From positions 11,731,001 through 11,795,000 of the forward strand of contig SMMW01000575.1 in assembly GCA_004794655.1 (NCBI GenBank): a DNA stretch of 64,000 nt. The letters run 5' to 3'. This document shows positions 57,180 through 64,000 of the stretch, one piece after another; position 1 is the first letter of the stretch, and the number at the start of each line of letters is the position of its first letter. The DNA comes from Marisa cornuarietis. Taxonomy: Eukaryota; Mollusca; Gastropoda; Architaenioglossa; Ampullariidae. A model generated the notes under the pieces. It did not search any database, had not been told where the DNA came from, and saw only the letters and a list, made by a program, of their open reading frames with translations. Both the position numbers and the translations under genes were made by a program.

Positions 57180-57361
57180 AGGGAGGGGGGTTGGCAACTA
57201 AGTCAGCAACTAAGGCTATATCACGACAAGGCAGCCAGCCCTGTAAACAGATGCCACATGCAGAGAAAGAACAGCATGCCCGAGATGAGAGCTGAATCCA
57301 GGACAGCCAACCCTCACTGTATTGATGACAGGCGCTAACCGTTGCGCCACCGGACTGCCCT
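57180..57361 (-). mobile_element. tRNA-derived SINE with 15-bp target-site duplication
   Basis: On the minus strand the element begins GGGCAGTCCGG, then TGGCGCAACGGTTAGCGC, a good Pol III A box in tRNA-like context. GGATTCAGCTC about 45 bp further is a decayed B box. The body ends with CGTGATATAGCCTTAGTTGC and a CCCCCCTCCCT tail. The direct repeat AGGTCCTGAACTACG flanks it perfectly at 57165-57179 and 57362-57376. The tail segment is shared with the fragment at 3.3 kb. The intact duplication points to a fairly recent insertion. Confidence 0.85.
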
Positions 57362-57376
57362 AGGTCCTGAACTACG
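57362..57376. repeat. Right target-site duplication of the SINE
   Basis: AGGTCCTGAACTACG, identical to the left copy. Confidence 0.9.
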
Positions 57377-57464
57377 TCAATGAGGGTCCCAATTATGCAC
57401 GATGTCCACACATTTAGAGATATGAGCAGCAAAAAGGGATAAATTAGAAAAGGCAAGATCTACT

Positions 57465-57575
57465 AAGGTACCACAGAAAAAGTAGTATCTAGGTTACAGC
57501 AGAAAAGGTAGGATCTCAGGTACATCAGAAAAGGTAGGATCTCAGGTACATCAGAAAAGGTAGTAGTCTGAGCCC
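57465..57575. repeat. 26-bp tandem repeat, about four copies
   Basis: Units of CATCAGAAAAGGTAGGATCT plus CAGGTA are nearly perfect in the middle two copies and decayed at both ends. Confidence 0.85.
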
Positions 57576-58639
57576 AAAGAAGGACAGAATGCTCTAGTAA
57601 TAAGCCTCATGTTACTCATGACTGCGACGTACTGCAACTTTTCCGACCTCGTATCTTGACGAACGACCCACAAGAAGTCCTCATGTAAGAGACCCGATGA
57701 CCCACTAGACTATTATGCTACAAGCTCCTCTAGACAACGACCGGCGTTCTACGGTGCTCGTTCTTCGATGACGTCAGATATTCAACAGCCTGGAATGAGA
57801 ATGAAGCGTTAAACAAAACGCTTTTTTCTTCTTTCTCTTAGTGAAAACTACGTGAACAACTTACCTCCTCCCTTGATCCGTTTCAGCTAAGAACAGCGGC
57901 TAGTCCTTACTCCTCACAGACCGCGAAGCACACAACACACACAGAGACACGCACACCTCTTACAATGGCTGTAAATGTTGCTGACATTTCCTGCACAATT
58001 CCGAGAACCACCAAATACACACCGAGCCCTTGGTCTCGTGGCAAAAGCCAAAACCTGAACCACGGCCTCCCCGACAAGTCACATGACTTTCAGTTTGTGC
58101 TTCAGAGCAAAACGCTGGTCAGTTGTTGCGGCGAACAAGGACTGCGCACTTGAGGACAACGCGGTGTCGGGAAGGAATTTTATTTGGCCTCGAGCCCCCC
58201 CCCCCCCCCAGCGAGTGACAGCGGCCTTTATTGCCGCGCGGATACATTTATAGCAAAGTGTGCGCGTAGCTCTTGCATTTTTTTCTATGCAGATTTCAAG
58301 ATGAATGGTTATTCATGCATGCCATTAGCTTTCGTGTTTATGTTTCACGTGAACAAAATTTTCCAGGCGGAGATTCAGTATAGCGGCTTCACTGAAAGTT
58401 GCCTCCTGTAAAGTCAGGCCTATGAGTAGGCTGCAATAGAGAGGAACTGTGACTGACAGCGCAAGGTTTATCCCCTCAGTCTTGGCACTTGCTTTCGAGG
58501 AGCGTGTAATCAAGTGCGCGCTAGTCAGTGTGGCCACGGGACAGTCGCCCTTTGCAACGAATAGCGGGACTCCGTGCTTGTCTCTGGGCTCATTTGTCAA
58601 GCAATGATGACGCCAAGACATTGGACAACTGACTCACAA

Positions 58640-58870
58640 AGTACTTATAGCGAATACCCACAAAACACGGATTAACGAATACCCACAAACACAAAATAGC
58701 GAATACCCACAAACAGAAACACAAATTACTCGCAAAACATGAAATAATTACGAATCCCTACAAAACCCAAAGTAATAACGAATACCTAACAGCAAAATAA
58801 TACCCACAAGATACCAAACGTAACGATTACTCACGAAACACGTACAACGAATACTCACAAACACACATTA
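58640..58870. repeat. Irregular tandem repeat (ACGAATACCCACAAA)n
   Basis: About nine degenerate units with the core CGAATACCCACAAA(A/C)AC and variable spacing of roughly 20-30 bp, A/C-rich on the plus strand. Confidence 0.8.
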
Positions 58871-60547
58871 ATAGAGACAAAAAGATTAAAAAAAGCTGCA
58901 GATGGATGCATTAAGATTTTCCAACATCTAAAACCAAAATACTTTACATTTAAAAACAGCAACAGAGGGCGCTTATTCCTGTAAGTGCAGGTATCAAAGT
59001 CTTCCGACTAGGAATTTTGGAATTGTAGCGTCTGATATGCACAGAAACACGACTTTCATCCTCGTACACCTAAGTTCGTTCATTCAGAGACTGCAAAAAT
59101 TTTTTAGGAATGATCCAAAAAGTTCATCAGTCGCCATGTTTTCTAATGATTCAATGAGAGCCAAACGCACGAATTTTTTTGTTTTTTTCTACGCAACGAA
59201 AGTTCGTGAGGACACGTTTATCGTTGATTTCATTAATTCTGATAAAATTTATCATAAAAAAATCACTCACCAACTGCAGAGTGATCTAAATGCTTGTTTA
59301 TCCCTGTTATCCTGTGGAGCAAAGCGACGCCTAGATCAGAATGCAGCTTCATTGTAGCAGCAAAGTCGCCCTTCTGGCCCGAGGCGAAAATTCCGAGACA
59401 ACTTCGCTAAGTGCACTTGAAAATGCAATGCCATGCGAATGAACCCCAAGTTGCCTCAGAAAGCGCGTGCTGATACGTTCGCGCTCGCAACGGCCATAGA
59501 TCCCCCTCTCCACCGAACACCACTCGTCCCCTAGTTTGCCCCTCCCATTTCTACCCTCTGCGCGCGGCCGAGCGCCCACCTCCACCCCAGTGGGACGTCA
59601 GGCATCACCATGCACGTTCACGATGATGGAGAGCTCGCCCCATATGAAGCACCGCTGGTGCTCAGCAGCGGAACGCCAGAGGTTGAAGCGACTACGAATC
59701 GTCCGCCTGTCTCACAGCGTTGATTGTAGCTATCGCATCTTGTCTTTGCCGATAGCTCAACAGTTCGGTTCTTACTTGCAAATTGCTATCTTTCCCCGCA
59801 AGAAGAAATGTCTCAATCTCGTGTGTACATCCGAAAAGTGAATATGCTCAGAATGCTGATATGCCTTTGATCGTCTCTGTTGTCAAGTAGGCAGCACTGG
59901 AGGACCGCATACCTTCAACATGCCAGCCCATCAAAAAAGAAAGAAATAAAATAATAAAATTCAGGAGTATGTTACAGGGTTACACTGTCCTAGAAGGAAC
60001 AGGCAGAAAGAGAATGCTATGATTTGCACAAATAAAACAAAATATACACCAGGAAACAAACACATCAATTCAGTTTGAAAGTATGTTTCCATTAAAGAGT
60101 TATGTCCACAGACAGGAGAAGTAAGGACTTGAGACAGGACAAGCAACAGTCTGCCTACAAATACAAGTTTCAGAATACTCATCCGTCATGATATGTGAGT
60201 GTGTGAGAGAGAGAGAGAATTTCATTGTTTTCATTATCTGCGCAGGGCTAATTGTAGTTCCAAGGGGAAAAAAATTCATTGCCTCACTGAGGGAACTGAG
60301 GTATTAACGAAACTCATCAAGCACACGGCTGATAATGCAGGGCTACTGTTACTGGAGCTGTGTTATCACTTTCCCGACAATGATAAAAACGGAAACAAGA
60401 CTCCAGGCCGAAAGCATAGAGGACGAACTCGTGCATTTGTGGAAACTATCCGGCATCGCATCACCACGGGTGAAAAAACAATTAGATGCAGATCATTAAT
60501 CTGCGCCTAACAGACGAAACAAATGATTTTCTTTCTCTTTCTTCTGG

Positions 60548-60590
60548 ATTGTGTGTGTGTGTGTGTGCGCGCGCGCAATATATATATATT
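60548..60590. repeat. Compound (GT)n(GC)n(TA)n microsatellite
   Basis: GT, then CG, then TA dinucleotides in direct succession. Confidence 0.85.
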
Positions 60591-61437
60591 CTTCTGTGGA
60601 ACCATGGAAAATCTGTCGTTGTCACCGTTAGATCTCGATATGGCTGTTAACCCACACTGCCCTTAAAAACATTGGCTTTCAATACTACAGGTGAATAGTA
60701 ACTGGTTTAAAAAATAGATTACCAGCCCTATGGGAGAAAGTGGCTCAAAAAGAACGACGGGGGAAACCTAACCTGTTTCAAAACAGCCACGATGTTCCTG
60801 ACCTATGTACAGGTTCACCCCACTATGTTCTGCACAGCAGCTGCCACTGGCAGCCGAAGGGAAGAAACGATAAAAATTTGTAGCACCTGCTGAAATAATG
60901 GCAACCACTGTTGGCAGTTACAGACGCAATAGCAGCGAAGATTTTAAGCGGGGAAAGGGGAGAGAAACATCAAAAGTGGAAACTATTATACAAAATGACG
61001 CTGCGCACTAAAAAAAAAAAAAAAAAAAAAGTGCGAAGAACTGCTGAAGTGGTACGAAAAGAGCGCCTGTCGAATGCCGCCTCCAGACACCAAGCGAAAC
61101 AGTCATGTTTCCGGGTACCAGCCAGGCTGTGCAAGCTCTCTCATGTCTGCACACACAACCGAATATGTGCACAGAAGGTCAAAGGTGTTTAATGGAGCTG
61201 CACTACCTGGTAGTGGCTGGAGAAAGAGAAGCCACGGCGCAAAATATTTATACATAATTTAGAACGACATTTTAACAGTCTTTAGTGTCAGACACTTTCA
61301 GGACGCCTGTAGTGGACTGTTAAGGCTATTTATATTTACATACATGCAAATATATATTTCTTGAATCATGACTTTTCTCTCCCCCATCCCCCAAAACAAA
61401 AGAAAGCACTATTGACGAAAACCTGATAACAGTTATC

Positions 61438-61438
<1 letters not shown>

Positions 61439-61464
<26 letters not shown>
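61439..61464. repeat. (GT)n/(GC)n microsatellite
   Basis: A GT run that turns into GCGCGCG. Confidence 0.85.
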
Positions 61465-61468
<4 letters not shown>

Positions 61469-63600
61469 CTTGCATTCTTTCAGTGCTTAATTCACCTTAC
61501 CTGCTATGTTGTTCGCCTGTCTGTGCTCGCTGCTAGGTACAGGTGGTACAACACACACACACACACGGCACTTGCCGACGTCTACAGCACCACGCTACCT
61601 GCCCACCTCGAAACTCTTCACTGCATCTCGAAATGTTAAATCCCCGCAAAGTTAACTCTTTTCCACCAGCCTCTTTGTTGATCGACTCCCAACTACTCTC
61701 AGAAGCGCCTACGATTCCATTTTCCCCACCCACTTTCCCTGCGGTGGCAGCGAGAGAACCCCTCTCAGAAGCACGAGAAAGCCTGTTGACCAAACGCCGG
61801 AAGTAAACAATCCACTCTTCTTTTTCTCGAGAGCCCTCCAAACAAACGCACGACAGTCGCAACCGTACCCTGTTCACCTCGTTCATTTACAACACGTGAA
61901 AGGCCACAAACACCCGATAAGGCACACATGGTGGTGACCTGCCAAAGTTCTGGTATGAGACACAGTGTAACAGTACATTAGTCACCAAGCTGGCAGCCTG
62001 CGACACGGCGCTACCACCACTGCATTCTTCTGACTCGGCAAGAGGTTTGTCACGGGGAGGAACGCTGCCTTGAACCCAGCTTTCCCCCTGGACTATCGGT
62101 GTTGCTTCATGCTCGCACGGCGTGAACCACGGCGGGGTACCGCCTGCCACTCTGTCTAAATGCTGGAACCAAGCGGAAGTGCTGTGATAACTCACCGACA
62201 GCGCAACCTACATCCGTATAAGAAGTAAAACATTGAATCGAATGAGTGCCTAATATATTTACGTTTCACTGACGGTGAAACTGAGGATACTCCACATTGT
62301 TTATGCGACAGCCCAACGTTTGGGTCTTAAGAAAATAAACTGGATAAACACGCAAAAGTCTTTTTTTCCGGTGCAAACATGAAGCGTCTTAACACGGGAG
62401 CTCCGAAAGAAACTGCGAGACATGAAAGCAGAAGACAAACACGCGGCGTCTCCTTCTCATTCTAAGTGCAAACCACGTATAACCACTGGACAAACCTGAC
62501 TGCCAAGGTGAACCAAAAAGATAAACATTTCTTTCTTTCCCTTTTTGGGCGACAAAAAAAATCGCTGTGAGAGGAGAAAAGAGAATGGCAATAGAGCAGA
62601 CGATTATTTTTGTAAGTAAAGCGTCTTTCATCCATCCTAAATAAAAAAAATTCTACTCACGTTAAAATGTGGTATGAGGTAATAAAACAAACCAAATGAC
62701 TGAAGAATGGGAAATAAGGCAAATGGGAGGCTGAGTATGTGTGATGTATAAGAAATCCCTATGATTGCTCGCCCTAGAGAAAAAAAAAACTCAGGTTTAC
62801 GCTTGGGGCGCCAACAGGGTTCCGCTTGATGCTTGGCACTTGTCCGTTCCAGCAGCTTGCACGAGTGCATTGTCTGTCGTTGGACAGTCGCAGGTGTGTG
62901 CTCTAACTACAGCATTTCATTACGACTCTTCCGCCACCTTTTTGTTCTTCCCCACTTTCTGCCCCCCACCCACCCCAACCCAGAAAAATAAATCAGTCGT
63001 GCTCGCACTCGAACACGGCACGTGTTACTAGCAGTCGCAAAGCTCCACGTACGTTGGACTTGAACCCCTTTTCCTCCCCAAAACCCTCCATCCCACCGGT
63101 ACTAACCCGAGCGCTTCCAGGAACAGTTGTCTGACCGTGGGACATGGGGTCATGGGGTTGGGTGAGCGCCAGAGAACCTTCGTTCGTGCTCTTAAAGGCA
63201 GGTCATCTCATCTGAAAGTCGTGTACTTTCTCTACGGATCATCTTGGTCCCGACTTCATTAACAAACAAACAACAACCAAAAAAAATCGAGTGCAAAACC
63301 CCGACGCCACCACTGCTGTGAGATTTTATCACTACAGCTTTAAAAACCTTGCACGCGCAGCCCAGCGGTGCAAATTACCTTATAAACTGTTCGCTCTGGT
63401 GGCGGTTGCTGGCAAACACGCGCACGCTCGCGCTCTCTCTTCCTAAGCCAAATTGTGCTGATCATGAATCAACCCAGCGAATGCTTGACTGCTGAAGTAT
63501 CATACACGGACGATGGACATTTACTGCACACACAAATGTAAAAACAAACAAACAAAAAACAACTCCGTTCCAAAACCAGTTCCGGAGCGCATCATAAAGA

Positions 63601-64000
63601 GACTGGTTTCAGTCATATCTCTCAGATAGGACTCAGTCAGTTATAGTGGATGGCTGCATATCTCCACCAGTCTCTATTCGCTCAGGAGTCCCTCAAGGTT
63701 CTGTACTTGGTCCTATCCTCTTTATCATGTACACTAAGCCACTTACTACTCGACACTCAGCTTAATACCAGCTGTTCTCCTTCTCAGGCATCCAAAACTG
63801 TATTTCTGATATTAGACTATGGAGGACGCACTAGAAGTTAAAACTAAATGACAAAAAACAAGCTTTTTTTCAAAGAGGAAAGCCAGAGTTCACCTTTCAC
63901 TGCCTGTCTCTTTTCGGGTAGGCGATGTTGATCTTCCTTTTGTTACTTAAACACGCAACTTAGGTTACATAATGTCTGCTGACTTGTTTCTTGATAAGCA
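63601..64000 (+). mobile_element. Non-LTR retrotransposon (Jockey/CR1-like) reverse-transcriptase fragment
   Basis: From 63601 the plus strand reads [18 protein letters not shown], then [18 protein letters not shown], the classic RT segment before the catalytic motif. It ends in a stop near 63765. After a gap lacking the catalytic ADD segment, another frame reads IQNCISDIRLW and KLKLNDKK. GDVDLPFV, close to the right edge, matches the part of such RTs that follows the palm. It is a decayed copy with stops and an internal deletion, and it may continue beyond the window. Confidence 0.8.

Larger units (their letters stand above)
58871..63600. other. No supported gene
   Basis: Mixed-composition DNA with microsatellites at 60548-60580 (GT, GC, TA) and 61439-61464 (GT), a poly(A) run at 61011-61030, and only short ORFs. 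A donor-like CAG|GTAAGG on the minus strand near 61500 could mark a non-coding upstream exon but nothing supports it. Confidence 0.4.

Noticed and set aside
63045..63075. B-box-like GGGGTTCAAGTCC on the minus strand, possible tRNA
   Set aside because: The flanks do not form a T stem and no matching A box or acceptor stem is present.
1..64000. CRISPR arrays, operons, bacterial-type genes
   Set aside because: None present; the sequence is plainly eukaryotic and the direct repeats have no spacer pattern.

Overview
The window is eukaryotic genomic DNA: spliced exons with consensus GT/AG sites, long AT-rich introns, microsatellites, a minisatellite, a tRNA-derived SINE and non-LTR retrotransposon remnants. 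The SINE tail motif (around CTAAGGCTATATCACG, beside a GTTTAACGCC stretch at 3.3 kb) is the kind common in mollusc genomes. A mollusc, probably a gastropod, is my best guess; this is inference.

One gene dominates. It lies on the minus strand from 52.88 kb down to 2.43 kb, in about 19 coding exons whose splice phases I checked one by one. Its 3' half (exons at 13.5 to 2.4 kb) encodes the long coiled coil of the microtubule-associated tumor suppressor family (MTUS1/ATIP and MTUS2/TIP150), including the family's KRLSM signature. Its 5' half (48.64-50.77 kb) encodes an N-terminal CAP-Gly domain and several SxIP motifs, the short peptides that bind EB proteins at microtubule plus ends. The middle exons (46.5-34.6 kb) are Lys/Ser/Pro-rich and basic, as in microtubule-lattice-binding linkers. 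The long product would be about 1,940-1,970 residues. To my knowledge vertebrate MTUS1/2 lack a CAP-Gly domain, so the architecture is the main point of interest.

The gene seems to have several internal starts. Candidate first exons, each ending in a splice donor whose phase matches the next coding exon, lie at 38.83, 23.78-23.93, 15.55 and 6.78-6.85 kb. The 6.8 kb one is the most convincing; it would give a product of about 425 residues holding only the C-terminal part of the coiled coil, near the size of mammalian ATIP1. A possible alternative last exon with an in-exon stop and AATAAA at 45.77 kb would give a CAP-Gly-only product of about 800 residues.

Region by region: 1-2.4 kb is 3' UTR and downstream DNA; 2.4-13.5 kb holds the coiled-coil exons; 13.5-34.6 kb is one 21-kb intron with two candidate promoters, an RTE-like reverse-transcriptase remnant (18.0-18.55 kb), a GT/GA microsatellite (22.4 kb) and a 13-copy 38-bp minisatellite (26.94-27.44 kb); 34.6-46.6 kb holds the linker exons; 48.6-50.8 kb the CAP-Gly exon; 52.9 kb the probable first exon. 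From 53 to 64 kb I see no convincing gene, only short tandem repeats, a SINE with a perfect 15-bp target-site duplication (57.18-57.36 kb) and a truncated LINE reverse transcriptase running off the right edge (63.60-64.00 kb).
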